From assembly GCF_005938625.1 (NCBI RefSeq), contig NZ_VCNJ01000006.1:56067-120066 (forward strand): 64,000 bases of DNA, read 5' to 3'. Origin of the DNA: Pseudomonas fluorescens (GTDB lineage: Bacteria > Pseudomonadota > Gammaproteobacteria > Pseudomonadales > Pseudomonadaceae). The position numbers and the translations under genes are program-made. Numbering within the stretch: the first letter of the stretch is position 1; every line of letters starts with the position of its first letter. This document shows, piece after piece, positions 27,063 to 36,212 of the stretch. Below the pieces are notes generated by a model. The model did not search any database, was not told the DNA's origin, and was given only the letters and a program-made list of their open reading frames with translations.

Positions 27063-28514
27063 ATGTCCGTCCGTCGTACCAAAATCGTCGCTACCCTTGG
27101 CCCGGCCAGTAACTCGCCGGAAGTTCTCGAACAGCTGATTCTGGCTGGTCTGGACGTTGCCCGTCTGAACTTCTCCCACGGCACCCCCGACGAGCACAAG
27201 GCTCGCGCGAAGCTGGTGCGTGACCTCGCTGCCAAGCACGGCCGCTTTGTCGCCCTGCTGGGTGACCTGCAAGGCCCGAAAATCCGTATCGCCAAATTCG
27301 CCAACAAGAAGATCGAGCTGAAGATCGGTGACCAGTTCACCTTCTCCACCAGCCATCCGTTGACCGAAGGCAACCAGCAAGTGGTCGGCATCGACTACCC
27401 GGATCTGGTCAAGGACTGCGGCGTGGGCGACGAGCTGCTGCTCGACGACGGCCGTGTGGTGATGCGCGTTGATACCGCCACCGCAACAGAATTGCATTGC
27501 ACCGTGACCATCGGCGGCCCGCTGTCCGACCACAAAGGCATCAACCGTCGCGGTGGCGGCCTGACCGCACCGGCCCTGACTGAAAAAGACAAGGCTGACA
27601 TCAAGCTCGCCGCAGAAATGGAAGTCGACTACCTCGCGGTGTCCTTCCCGCGTGACGCCGCCGACATGGAATACGCCCGTCAACTGCGCGACGAAGCCGG
27701 CGGTACTGCCTGGCTGGTAGCGAAGATCGAACGCGCTGAAGCCGTGGCTGACGACGAAACCCTCGACGGTCTGATCAAGGCCTCCGACGCGGTGATGGTT
27801 GCCCGTGGTGACCTCGGTGTGGAAATAGGCGATGCCGAGCTGGTGGGCATTCAGAAGAAAATCATTCTGCACGCACGCCGCCACAACAAGGCTGTGATCG
27901 TCGCGACCCAGATGATGGAGTCGATGATCCAGAACCCGATGCCGACCCGTGCCGAAGTGTCCGACGTGGCCAACGCCGTGCTCGACTACACCGACGCGGT
28001 GATGCTCTCGGCCGAATCCGCAGCTGGCCAGTACCCTCTGGAAGCTGTGCAGGCGATGGCGCGCATCTGCGTCGGCGCTGAAAAGCACCCAACGGGCAAG
28101 ACTTCCAGCCACCGTATCGGCAAGGAATTCACCCGCTGCGACGAAAGCATCGCGCTGGCGACCATGTACACCGCCAACCACTTCCCGGGCGTTAAAGCGA
28201 TCATCGCGCTGACCGAAAGTGGCTACACCCCGCTGATCATGTCGCGTATCCGTTCTTCGGTGCCGATCTATGCGTTCTCGCCGCACCGTGAAACTCAGGC
28301 GCGCGCAGCCATGTTCCGTGGCGTGTACACCGTACCGTTCGACCCGGCTTCGCTGGAACCGCACGAAGTCAGCCAGAAAGCCATCGACGAGCTGGTCAAG
28401 CGCGGCGTTGTGGAAAAAGGCGACTGGGTCATCCTGACCAAGGGCGACAGCTACCACACCACCGGCGGCACCAACGGCATGAAGATCCTGCACGTGGGCG
28501 ACCCGCAAGTCTGA
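27063..28514 (+). CDS. pyk: Pyruvate kinase
   Basis: This enzyme converts phosphoenolpyruvate and ADP to pyruvate and ATP, the last step of glycolysis or Entner-Doudoroff. The 483-residue length is normal. The N-terminal VRRTKIVATLGPASNSPEVL and VARLNFSHGTPDEH motifs bind substrate. KIERAEAV and MVARGDLGVEIG form the active-site Lys/Glu and metal-site region, and the C-terminal regulatory domain ends at 483. The ATG at 27063 follows a GGAGT ribosome site. A strong terminator follows the stop. This housekeeping gene stands between the two halves of the Tc locus. Confidence 0.96.
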   Translation: MSVRRTKIVATLGPASNSPEVLEQLILAGLDVARLNFSHGTPDEHKARAKLVRDLAAKHGRFVALLGDLQGPKIRIAKFANKKIELKIGDQFTFSTSHPLTEGNQQVVGIDYPDLVKDCGVGDELLLDDGRVVMRVDTATATELHCTVTIGGPLSDHKGINRRGGGLTAPALTEKDKADIKLAAEMEVDYLAVSFPRDAADMEYARQLRDEAGGTAWLVAKIERAEAVADDETLDGLIKASDAVMVARGDLGVEIGDAELVGIQKKIILHARRHNKAVIVATQMMESMIQNPMPTRAEVSDVANAVLDYTDAVMLSAESAAGQYPLEAVQAMARICVGAEKHPTGKTSSHRIGKEFTRCDESIALATMYTANHFPGVKAIIALTESGYTPLIMSRIRSSVPIYAFSPHRETQARAAMFRGVYTVPFDPASLEPHEVSQKAIDELVKRGVVEKGDWVILTKGDSYHTTGGTNGMKILHVGDPQV

Positions 28515-28537
28515 GTGATCGGCAGCTGAAAAACCAA

Positions 28538-28568
28538 AGCCCCGGCGTGTGAGTGCCGGGGCTTTTTT
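28538..28568 (+). terminator. Rho-independent terminator of pyk
   Basis: A 10-bp stem AAGCCCCGGC / GCCGGGGCTT with an 8-nt loop is followed by T6. It isolates pyk from the lux-box promoter 30 bp downstream. Confidence 0.9.
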
Positions 28569-28599
28569 GTTGGCAATGCACTAATCCGACACAGGCGTC

Positions 28600-28619
28600 T
28601 ACTGTCAGACCTTACAGTA
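28600..28619. promoter_or_regulatory. Lux-box-like operator C (upstream of delta-60 repeat gene)
   Basis: TACTGTCAGACCTTACAGTA matches operator A at 18 of 20 positions. It is centred about 69 bp upstream of the ATG at 28679. A -10-like GCTAAT lies at 28641-28646, about 32-37 bp past its centre, consistent with a LuxR-activated class II promoter. Confidence 0.72.
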
Positions 28620-28678
28620 GACCGGGGTTATTGTTCGGTAGCTAATCGAGTCGTAACCATCCACTCAAGGAGAGCGGC

Positions 28679-31600
28679 ATGAACGACTTGGAACAGTTGA
28701 CGCAGAACGACGTCGGGCTTGATAAAGGTTTCGCGGACAACGGTATCTATCACCTGAATCACCCGGTTCTCGGACGTCAAACAATATTGCATGACGTTAA
28801 GGCGCAATATTGCGCTAGCGTCAATCGGCTTTATTTCACCGGGCGGGGATTCTCGGGGGTCACCTACCCACCTTACCTTTTGGGCTGCCTGAAACCCGAT
28901 GGCACACCTGATCCTGACTTTGGCGATAACGGCATCACCAGTGGCAATTTTAATGAACGAACGGAGTCAGTGGGGACCTCGCTCACCGTGCTCGATGACG
29001 GCAAAATCCTGCTGACCGGATGGGTGTACGGAATCTCCGCGCCAGCATTGGCCAGGTTCTTCGCAAACGGCAAGCGAGACACTGGCTTCGGTATCGACGG
29101 CTACGTGATCCTGAGGCGGCCGGCTTCCAGCACTGATCAACACTTGACAGGTACGACAGACAAGAATGCCAGCCAAGACTTTTCGACGAGCGTCACACCG
29201 CTGGCCGACGGCAAAATCCTGGTGGTCAGCACCTATGTCGTCACCCACCAGACAGACACCCTTGCGTACCTGTTTCTGCTCAACAGCGATGGCTCATTCG
29301 ACACGTCTTTCAATGGCACAGGTTATGTCAAGGTCATTTATCCCGGAGCAGATCCTGCTCAGGTGAAACTACATAGTGCATTTGTTGATCAGGACGGAAC
29401 CTTCGTGGTCGCGGGCAGCCTGGGTTCTGATCCTGATCGGAGAGTGCCATTGATGGCGCGTTATGCACGCGACGGCAAACTTGTCCCGGGTTTCGGCACA
29501 GGTGGCTTCTTCACCCCGGAACAACCCCTGCTCACATCCGCCAAATTCGACACGGTGATTGCCCAGCCGAACAATCGGCTGTTGGGGATCGGCTCGACAA
29601 GCGATGGGCAAGGCCTTTTGATCAGTCTTGAAGCGGATGGCAAGTACAACATCCAGTTCAATGGCGCGAAACCGTTGCTCACCCGACTGGGCGACAACAT
29701 CACCTCCTGGAGATCGGGCGTGATGCAACCCGATGGCAAAATTGTTCTATGCGGAGCCATCAGGCCTGCGGACGAGTCGTCGCCCGGCGTGGTGGCGCGC
29801 TTGCTGGACAACGGCTCGCCGGACACCACATTCCACGAGCGCGGCTGGATAAGCACCGGGGTGGACGGTGTAACCAACTTCAATGCGCTGACGTTGCAGA
29901 AAGACGGGAAAATCGTCGTGGCCGGTTTTCGGTACGCCGACGAAAATATTCAAGGCCTGATCCTGCGTTATCACGCCAATCTCACCACTACACAGCCATC
30001 GACTTCTGACAATGAAGGACAGCTCGATCCCGCTTTCGGCACAGACGGTCTAGCGCTTCTGAACACCTCGGACACTGAAGGACCTTCGATTTCTCCCAAA
30101 GGCATGGGCGTCGATTCCACTGGCCGGATTTACATCGTCGGTAGCGAGCACACTTCCAGGGAGAGAGTTTCTTACTGGTGCATGAGGATGAGTGCCAGTG
30201 GAGTCGTCGACAGCACATTCGGTAAGGCAGGCTATGTCACTGGCGAATTCGATCCAAACGTAGGCGGACGCTCCTACTCGGGCCTCAAGGAAGTCGTAGA
30301 ACTGCCTGGGGCTAAAATATTGCTGATTGGCAGCTATCACGACGGTAGTTTTGCTACGTGGGTCGGGCTATTGCGCTTGTTACCCGATGGACGTCCGGAT
30401 CCGGCTTTCGGCGACAAGGGGCAAGTGCTGATCGCGCTTGGCAGCTTGAGCGCCAAGCAGAAATTACGCGACGAGAGTTCGCTCGCAACGTCGCTTACTC
30501 GATCGATTACCCAGGGCCCCGTGCTGCCTGATGGCAAGATTCTTGTACTGACGCAGATTTATGACGGTCTGGAAAAAACGCAGTCGGTAGTGCTGCGCTT
30601 CATGCCCAATGGTGCCCTCGACACCAGTTTCAATCAGAGCGGTATGGTCCGCGTCGCACATCCTGACTATCCTCATACCGCGTTGACCGATATTGTCGTC
30701 GACCATGAAGGAAAGTACGCCCTCAGCGGTTATTGCTTCGAAAAAAGCCATCTGCAGTTCCATGCACTCTTCAGCAAACTCGAGACCACCGGCGCACTGG
30801 ATACTTCCTTCGCCACAGCGGGCTTTTTGTTGGTCGAGCCGAATAACGACGAACAAAATCTCCTCTTTCACAACCTCGTTACCCAAGCCAACAGACGTCT
30901 ACTGGGCGTTGGCCAGGAACACTCCGAAGGTGAGCATGGACTGTTGGTCAGTCGGGAATCCGATGGCAGCGCGAACATCCAGTTCAATCGGGGCGAGCCG
31001 CTGCTGACCAGACTGGAGGATCGCTCGACCCGATGGGTATCGGCGGCCATCCAGAATGACGCCAGCATTCTTGTATTTGGCTACCTTTCGGATCCGCCTC
31101 GCACCGTGGTCGCGAAGTTCACAGACAGGGGCGAACTGGATAAAACGCTAGGGGCCGGGACGGGATGGTTGCACTTCAATGTCATGTCCGGTTTTAGTTC
31201 GGCAGCCTTGCTCACTGATCACAGCGTGCTGTTTATTGCGACAGTCATGGTCAATGATCGGCGAGTGTCCTGTGTGGCGCGCGGTCTGCTAACAACTAAG
31301 AGTCAAACGTTGAATAGCGCAGGCAAGCCTGATCTGGAGTTTGGCACCGACGGGGCGCAGACAATCAATATCCCCAACATGCCATTGGCGCGGGTCTCCG
31401 GCGTTCGTATCGGCCCGGACAACAAGATCTACTGCGCGGGCAACAGCGAAGATGTGACCGATCCGAACCCTGGGTATTTCCTTGGCCGGTTCAACATTGA
31501 CGGCAGCGTCGATCGCAGTTTTGGAACGTCCGGTTTTGCACAGGACGTTTATCCTGACACCAGACTGTCGCAGATCAGATCTTTCACTTTCCAGCCCGAT

Positions 31601-32587
31601 GGAAAGATCGTCATCTTCAGCGATGTCTATAACGCTGAAAGCCAATTGGTGCCTGCCTTTTCCCGATACGACACTCAGGGTCGACTGGATCCGTCGTTTG
31701 GTACTGACGGACAAACCGTACTGGATATCGAGCTGTCGCCACCCGGCAGAACGACATCAAGCGACACCTTTCGGAAAATAGACGCCGGCGCCGCCCATCC
31801 ATACGGAGTGGAAATACTGCCGGATGGAAAAATCCTCGCATCCCATAGCTACTTTTTTGACTTCCAGCAGTCACATGGCCTCATCATCCGACTGGAAAAA
31901 AATGGCGCACTGGATCTGAGCTTCAACCAGATCGGTTATATCCCGGTGATTCATCCCGAATACAAACTCAATGCCACGGTGCTGAGAAATGTGATCGTGC
32001 AACCGGATGGCAAGTATCTGGGTTGCGGCAATGTGTACAACGACTCCGGGAAGCCCAGCCCGGCGATGTTCGTACGCTATGACTCCTCCGGGGTGCTGGA
32101 TAAGCAATTTGGCGACAGTGGATTTGTCACTGTTGCCAGTGCAATGCACGCCCATCTGATTCAGGCCACCGTGCTGCAACCCAATCAACGCATCCTCGGA
32201 TTCGGCGATACGCTGGGCAACGAAGGCGTGATGATCAGCCTTGAACCCGATGGCAGCCCCAACATTCAGTTCAATCGGGGTAACCCGCTCTACACCGAAC
32301 TGGAGCCCGGTTCGATTACGTCATGGACAGGTGCAGCCATTCAGAAAAACGGCAGGATTGTGGTCGCCGGAGGGATCGGAGTACAGGGACAGGCTGACAT
32401 TGTCGTTGCGCGGTTTGTCGACGCTGACCTCGATCAAGAGTTCAACGATGGAAAAGGTTGGCTACGCACGCATCTGGAGAACGGCGTGCAACTGGCGACC
32501 GGTTTGGCACTGCAGAAGGATGGCAAGGTTTTGATTTGCTCCACCCTGCCCGGCAGAAAAATCGCGTTGTTGCGCTATCACGGCTGA
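28679..32587 (+). CDS. Delta-60 repeat protein, triplicated 435-residue superunits, lux-box controlled
   Basis: This 1302-residue protein consists of delta-60 (NHL/propeller-like) repeats of about 55-60 residues. Each has the form G.lD..FG..G.......pDGKI.v.G, for example MQPDGKIVLCG, FQPDGKIVIFS and VQPDGKYLGCG. On top of this is a threefold superrepeat of about 435 residues. Superunits start near residues 11, 446 and 881, each with an (D/G)xxFG/ADxG opening. Each contains an NIQFN(R)G.PL.T.L block near residues 323, 765 and 1193. There is no signal peptide (MNDLEQLTQNDVGLDKGFAD). The start has an AAGGAGAG site. It is a single-gene unit with its own lux-box-like site, the same kind as the Tc operons. 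The fold is likely a set of beta-propellers, perhaps for ligand or surface binding; function unknown. Confidence 0.8.
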   Translation: MNDLEQLTQNDVGLDKGFADNGIYHLNHPVLGRQTILHDVKAQYCASVNRLYFTGRGFSGVTYPPYLLGCLKPDGTPDPDFGDNGITSGNFNERTESVGTSLTVLDDGKILLTGWVYGISAPALARFFANGKRDTGFGIDGYVILRRPASSTDQHLTGTTDKNASQDFSTSVTPLADGKILVVSTYVVTHQTDTLAYLFLLNSDGSFDTSFNGTGYVKVIYPGADPAQVKLHSAFVDQDGTFVVAGSLGSDPDRRVPLMARYARDGKLVPGFGTGGFFTPEQPLLTSAKFDTVIAQPNNRLLGIGSTSDGQGLLISLEADGKYNIQFNGAKPLLTRLGDNITSWRSGVMQPDGKIVLCGAIRPADESSPGVVARLLDNGSPDTTFHERGWISTGVDGVTNFNALTLQKDGKIVVAGFRYADENIQGLILRYHANLTTTQPSTSDNEGQLDPAFGTDGLALLNTSDTEGPSISPKGMGVDSTGRIYIVGSEHTSRERVSYWCMRMSASGVVDSTFGKAGYVTGEFDPNVGGRSYSGLKEVVELPGAKILLIGSYHDGSFATWVGLLRLLPDGRPDPAFGDKGQVLIALGSLSAKQKLRDESSLATSLTRSITQGPVLPDGKILVLTQIYDGLEKTQSVVLRFMPNGALDTSFNQSGMVRVAHPDYPHTALTDIVVDHEGKYALSGYCFEKSHLQFHALFSKLETTGALDTSFATAGFLLVEPNNDEQNLLFHNLVTQANRRLLGVGQEHSEGEHGLLVSRESDGSANIQFNRGEPLLTRLEDRSTRWVSAAIQNDASILVFGYLSDPPRTVVAKFTDRGELDKTLGAGTGWLHFNVMSGFSSAALLTDHSVLFIATVMVNDRRVSCVARGLLTTKSQTLNSAGKPDLEFGTDGAQTINIPNMPLARVSGVRIGPDNKIYCAGNSEDVTDPNPGYFLGRFNIDGSVDRSFGTSGFAQDVYPDTRLSQIRSFTFQPDGKIVIFSDVYNAESQLVPAFSRYDTQGRLDPSFGTDGQTVLDIELSPPGRTTSSDTFRKIDAGAAHPYGVEILPDGKILASHSYFFDFQQSHGLIIRLEKNGALDLSFNQIGYIPVIHPEYKLNATVLRNVIVQPDGKYLGCGNVYNDSGKPSPAMFVRYDSSGVLDKQFGDSGFVTVASAMHAHLIQATVLQPNQRILGFGDTLGNEGVMISLEPDGSPNIQFNRGNPLYTELEPGSITSWTGAAIQKNGRIVVAGGIGVQGQADIVVARFVDADLDQEFNDGKGWLRTHLENGVQLATGLALQKDGKVLICSTLPGRKIALLRYHG

Positions 32588-32611
32588 ATCTCGACAAGCG
32601 TATCAAGTGCC

Positions 32612-32645
32612 AAGCCCTGCCATGTAAATGGCCGGGCTTTTTGCT
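32612..32645 (+). terminator. Rho-independent terminator of the delta-60 repeat gene
   Basis: An imperfect stem AAGCCC(T)GCCAT / ATGGC(C)GGGCTT with a GTAA loop is followed by a short T run. It lies 25 nt past the stop. Confidence 0.7.
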
Positions 32646-32682
32646 GCCCGACCCGAAAAATGTAGTGGCTGACCTGGCCCCT

Positions 32683-32776
32683 TAGCGAGCAGGCTCGCTC
32701 CCACATTCGGACTGAGTTGACCGCCGTTTTTGTGTTCACTACTCATCCCTGTGGGAACGAGCTTGCTCGCGAAGAG
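32683..32776. repeat. REP doublet (REPIN)
   Basis: Two inverted Pseudomonas REP copies face each other: AGCGAGCAGGCTCGCTCCCA on the left and GTGGGAACGAGCTTGCTCGC on the right, separated by about 45 bp. This is a typical intergenic REPIN. Confidence 0.85.
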
Positions 32777-32798
32777 GCAGGAATAATCAGCGAAGATC

Positions 32799-33548
32799 TC
32801 AATGCCGTTTGATAAACCCGGTCAGCGCCGCCAATGCTTCCGGCGAACGTAGCCTCTGGGTAAACAACGCGCCCTCCTCCTCGATCACCTTGCGGATCAA
32901 CTCGCGATCTGGCGCTCGCATCAACTGCTTACTGATGCGCACCGCTTCGGCCGGCAGTTCATCGAAACGCAGGGCCATTTCCCGCGCCTTGCTTAGCGCC
33001 GCATCGCCGCTGCCCAATGCCTCGGTGGCAATCCCCCACTGCGCAGCCTGTTCACCGGTAAAGCCTGCGCCCAGTAACAGAAGCTCCGCCGCTTTGGCCT
33101 GCCCGAGCAAACGCGGCAGGATCAGGCTGGAACCAAACTCCGGGCATAACCCAAGATTGACAAACGGCATGCGCAACCGCGCATCACGGCTGACGTAAAC
33201 CAGATCGCAATGCAGCAACATCGTGGTGCCGATGCCCACCGCTGCGCCCGCCACAGCAGCAATCACCGGTTTGCGGCACTCCAGCAAATTGCGCATGAAA
33301 TGAAACACCGGACTGTCGAGGTCGCTCGGCGGTTGCTGGATGAAGTCGGCGATGTCGTTGCCAGCGGTAAAGCACTCGGCACTGCCGGTGATCAGCACGG
33401 CGTTGATCTCGGGGTCATCGTCGGCCTGTTTCAGCGCGTCCGCGAGGCGGCTGTACATGGCGCGGGTCAGGGCGTTCTTCTTGTCCGGGCGGTTGAGTTG
33501 CAGGGTCAGCAAACCGCGCTCGCGTTCCAGCAGGATGGCTTCGGTCAT
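32799..33548 (-). CDS. Enoyl-CoA hydratase/isomerase family protein
   Basis: This 249-residue crotonase-fold protein hydrates or isomerises enoyl-CoA thioesters. The ATG at 33548 starts MTEAILLERERGLLTLQLNR. The oxyanion-hole motif AGNDIADFIQQ lies near residue 65. The core AAVAGAAVGIGTTMLLHCDL and the later LGLCPEFGSSLILPRLLG with the catalytic-type Glu are present. A longer in-frame extension upstream overlaps the neighbouring gene and lacks family sequence. It is followed by a REP doublet and preceded at 33578 by the ferredoxin reductase gene read in the same direction, so the two may share a transcript. Substrate is unknown. Confidence 0.88.
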   Translation of the reverse strand: MTEAILLERERGLLTLQLNRPDKKNALTRAMYSRLADALKQADDDPEINAVLITGSAECFTAGNDIADFIQQPPSDLDSPVFHFMRNLLECRKPVIAAVAGAAVGIGTTMLLHCDLVYVSRDARLRMPFVNLGLCPEFGSSLILPRLLGQAKAAELLLLGAGFTGEQAAQWGIATEALGSGDAALSKAREMALRFDELPAEAVRISKQLMRAPDRELIRKVIEEEGALFTQRLRSPEALAALTGFIKRH

Positions 33549-33577
33549 GGCGTGTCTCGCGTCTGAAAGATCAGCGC

Positions 33578-34513
33578 TCAACCACGGCTCAAAAATACGT
33601 CGGCCAGCAGTTGGTTGCGCGGCAAGCCGGCCAGGTACAGACGCCGGGCGAAGGCGTCGACACTGGCCGTCGAGCCGCAGACTAAGGCCAGGGTTTGCCG
33701 GGAGACAAGGCGCAGTTGCGCCAAAGCGGCGGCTGACTCGGCCGCTGTCCACAGCTCGACGTTGAGGTTTGCACGCTGCGCGGCCAGCGCTGCAAGGGGT
33801 TTGGCCAGATAGTGCTGCTCTGCATCATGGGCCACGTGAATGACACGAATGGCCCCTTGGTGATCCTGGCGCAAGGCTTCGCGCAGTACGCCGAACAACG
33901 GGCCTAGACCGGTACCGGCGGCCAGCAGCCACAGCGGCCGGCTGTGCCAGTCCGGGTCGTAGTGCAAGGCGCCGCCACGCAGTTCGCCGAGACGAATCGG
34001 GTCGCCGATCTGCAATTTTCGCGCGGCATCACTGAATTCGCCGGGCTGGCGGCAATCGAGGTGGAATTCGAGAAAACGGTCTTCTTCCGGCAGGCTCGCC
34101 AGCGAATACGGCCGCGCAATGTGCTCGATCCACAACACCAGATGTTGCCCGGCGCTGTAGCGCAAGGGACGCTGCGGGGTCAGACGCAAGCGCAGCACGC
34201 TGTCGCTGAGCCAGTCCAGCGCTTCGACCACTGCCGGGCGACCGTCGGTGAGCGGGTCGAACGTATGCACCTGCAAATCTTCGATCACCTGACACTGACA
34301 GGCCAGTCGCCAGCCTTGTTGACGCTGCCCGGCGCTCAAGGCGTCCGGCCGATTGTCGGCGGGCAGACCTTGCACGCATTGCACCAGACAGGCGTGGCAA
34401 CTGCCGGCGCGGCAACTGTAAGGCACCGCGACGCCATGCTGATTGAGGGCATCGAGCAGGTTGCTGCCCGGGGCCACTGACCATTGTCGTTCACCGACGC
34501 GAAGTTCAGGCAT
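33578..34513 (-). CDS. 2Fe-2S ferredoxin-type oxidoreductase (ferredoxin plus FAD/NAD reductase)
   Basis: This 311-residue fusion has an N-terminal plant-type 2Fe-2S ferredoxin with cysteines in CRAGSCHACLVQ (C-x4-C-x2-C) and a distal Cys in LACQCQ around residue 75. A ferredoxin-NADP reductase-like part follows, with the FAD motif RPYSLASLP near 140 and the nucleotide motif GTGLGPLFGVLREAL near 205. It passes electrons from NAD(P)H to an unknown acceptor, like the reductases of ring-hydroxylating oxygenases or CDP-glucoseen reductase. The ATG at 34513 overlaps the end of the diguanylate cyclase gene by 8 nt. Length and cofactors are clear; the partner oxygenase is not in the window. Confidence 0.88.
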   Translation of the reverse strand: MPELRVGERQWSVAPGSNLLDALNQHGVAVPYSCRAGSCHACLVQCVQGLPADNRPDALSAGQRQQGWRLACQCQVIEDLQVHTFDPLTDGRPAVVEALDWLSDSVLRLRLTPQRPLRYSAGQHLVLWIEHIARPYSLASLPEEDRFLEFHLDCRQPGEFSDAARKLQIGDPIRLGELRGGALHYDPDWHSRPLWLLAAGTGLGPLFGVLREALRQDHQGAIRVIHVAHDAEQHYLAKPLAALAAQRANLNVELWTAAESAAALAQLRLVSRQTLALVCGSTASVDAFARRLYLAGLPRNQLLADVFLSRG

Positions 34514-35624
34514 CGACGTTCTCCCACGCGGCCGCACAACGATTGCGCCCGTCACGCTTGGCCCGATACAAGGCCTGATCGGCGCGCTGCAAGGCGTCGT
34601 CGAGATCATCGCCCAACGCCAACAACGTCATGCCGGCCGACAGGCTGAGGTCGCGCACATTCAGGCCGACCAGTTCAACGCCGGTGAAGGTAATACGCAG
34701 ACGCTCGCAGCACGCGGTCAGCCGTTCGGCGTCGCAATCGGGCAGCAACACGACGAATTCCTCACCACCATAACGCGCCAGTACATCGCCGTCGCGCAGG
34801 CACGCTTGAGCAACGCCGGCAAAGGCCTGCAACACCTGATCGCCCGCGGCATGCCCGTGCAGATCGTTGATGCGTTTGAAGTGGTCGAGGTCGATCAGCG
34901 CCAGGCCATGCACGACATCGTCGTCCATCGCATTCAGCTCACGCGAGGCCAGACGCAGAAAATGCCGACGATTGAACAGCCCGGTCAATTCATCGGTGGC
35001 GACCAGATCTTCCAGCTGACGCATCATTCCGCGCAGGGTGTCCTGATGCGCCTGCAAGGCAAATCGTCTTTGCCGCTGGCGTTGCCGCGACACCTGTACG
35101 AAACGCGCATACAGCACCAGCCACGCCAGCACCATCGCCAGAATGCACACCTGCAAGGCCGCGAGCGCCGGCTCGCGCAAGCGGAAGTGGTAGCCGTCCC
35201 ACAGCGTAATGGCACAGAAACTGAAGAACACCAGCAGTGCGCAACGAACGAATGCCCGTCGACTGAGATGGAACAGGCCGAACAACAGGATCAGCACGTA
35301 GAACACCAGAAAGGCGCCGCGCGCTTCATCCAGATGGGCGATCAGCCAGGTTTGCCAGCCGAGACCGATCAACACCTGCGCTTCGGTCAGGCTGGGATCG
35401 GCAAAACGCACATTGCGCCCGCTCCAGAACAGCGCGAACAGCACCGACTGGCTGATCACCACCAGCGCACTGCCGATGGCCACGGAGCTCAGCGACTGGT
35501 CGTAATGACCGGTGAAAAACGCCAGCCACAGCAGCAGCAAAGCCAATCCATAGGTGGCCGCAGCAAGGGCAAAGCGTTTGAGCAAAAGACGTTGAATGGC
35601 GTTATGGGTCAATCGTTGACTCAC
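34506..35624 (-). CDS. Membrane diguanylate cyclase (GGDEF)
   Basis: This 372-residue protein synthesises cyclic-di-GMP from two GTP. About six membrane segments occupy residues 15-190. A GGDEF domain follows, with LTGLFNRRHFLRLASRELNA, LIDLDHFKRINDLHGHAAGD and the catalytic GGEEF at 286-290. An inhibitory-site RxxD (RDGD) sits five residues before it, so product feedback is likely. The start is at 35624. Its end overlaps the ferredoxin reductase start by 8 nt, suggesting a common transcript. The PilZ protein in the same window is a possible c-di-GMP effector, but no specific link is shown. Confidence 0.92.
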   Translation of the reverse strand: MSQRLTHNAIQRLLLKRFALAAATYGLALLLLWLAFFTGHYDQSLSSVAIGSALVVISQSVLFALFWSGRNVRFADPSLTEAQVLIGLGWQTWLIAHLDEARGAFLVFYVLILLFGLFHLSRRAFVRCALLVFFSFCAITLWDGYHFRLREPALAALQVCILAMVLAWLVLYARFVQVSRQRQRQRRFALQAHQDTLRGMMRQLEDLVATDELTGLFNRRHFLRLASRELNAMDDDVVHGLALIDLDHFKRINDLHGHAAGDQVLQAFAGVAQACLRDGDVLARYGGEEFVVLLPDCDAERLTACCERLRITFTGVELVGLNVRDLSLSAGMTLLALGDDLDDALQRADQALYRAKRDGRNRCAAAWENVDA

Positions 35625-35759
35625 CGTGCGATAGGAGGCTGACCGAGTGTCCTACTCTACAGACCGGCTGCCACTTTAGAGGCGTAGTCGATAAATGACC
35701 ACCGATTTTCGGGCTCGAAATTTGACGTCAAAAGTGTGGCCTGCGTATACCGCCAAAAG

Positions 35760-36058
35760 CCCCTCACCCTAGCCCTCTCCCAGAGGGAGAGGGGACTGAC
35801 CGTGTTGTTTATCCGATGTACGCCGACCTGAAATACCGAGCCGAACTCTGGTTTGAACAGCATCAACATCGCCCCCCCTTTGCTGAGTCGAGTTCAGGTT
35901 TGAACAGCATGAAGATCAGCCCCCTTCCTGAGCCGAACTCAGGTTTGAACAGCATGAACATCAGATCCCTTCCTGAGCCGGACTTGGTTTTTGAACAACA
36001 TGAAGATCAGCTCCCTTTCCCCCTCGCCCCCTTGGGGGAGAGGGCTGGGGTGAGGGGG
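35760..36058. repeat. MITE-like element 1 with CCCCTCACCC terminal inverted repeats
   Basis: The left end CCCCTCACCCTAGCCCTCTC and the right end GAGAGGGCTGGGGTGAGGGG are inverted copies differing at one base. Each end also forms its own small hairpin. The inside carries four tandem 45-47-bp units. Related elements lie at 51253, 56469 and 60976. Confidence 0.8.
35838..36020. repeat. Four tandem 45-bp units inside MITE-like element 1
   Basis: Units begin at 35838, 35885, 35930 and 35975. Each reads GAGCCGAACTCAGGTTTGAA-like, then CAGCATGAA(G/C)ATCAG and a C/T-rich tail. They abut without spacers, so this is not a CRISPR array. A single inverted copy occurs in the element at 51253. Confidence 0.85.
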
Positions 36059-36143
36059 TAGCTCTTGAAGTGCAAACCCGCTGTCCGATATTCGCCCACC
36101 CATGCGACCAACGAATGACTGCCGACGCGTGTATGCCCCACCG

Positions 36144-36170
36144 AGGCGCGGTATACTGCCGCGCCTTTTT
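36144..36170 (+). terminator. Hairpin with T run upstream of fumarase
   Basis: An 8-bp stem AGGCGCGG / CCGCGCCT encloses TATACTG and is followed by five T. It reads as a rho-independent terminator. The loop also contains TATACT, so the same sequence could serve as a -10 element for the fumarase gene. I cannot decide between these. Confidence 0.4.
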
Positions 36171-36212
36171 AGCGTCGCGCCAGCAGCCCCGGCGTGCCCG
36201 GCCCAAAGGGCC

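Noticed and set aside
27036..28508. Long open frame antisense to pyruvate kinase
   Set aside because: It is a composition shadow of pyk; His/Val-rich sequence with no recognisable domain.
32683..32776. REP doublets as phage or integron attachment sites
   Set aside because: They are typical dispersed REPINs. No integrase, direct-repeat boundary or tRNA is adjacent.
35838..36020. Four evenly spaced repeats that might look like a CRISPR array
   Set aside because: The 45-bp units abut one another with no unique spacers, and no cas genes are present. They are internal repeats of a MITE-like element.
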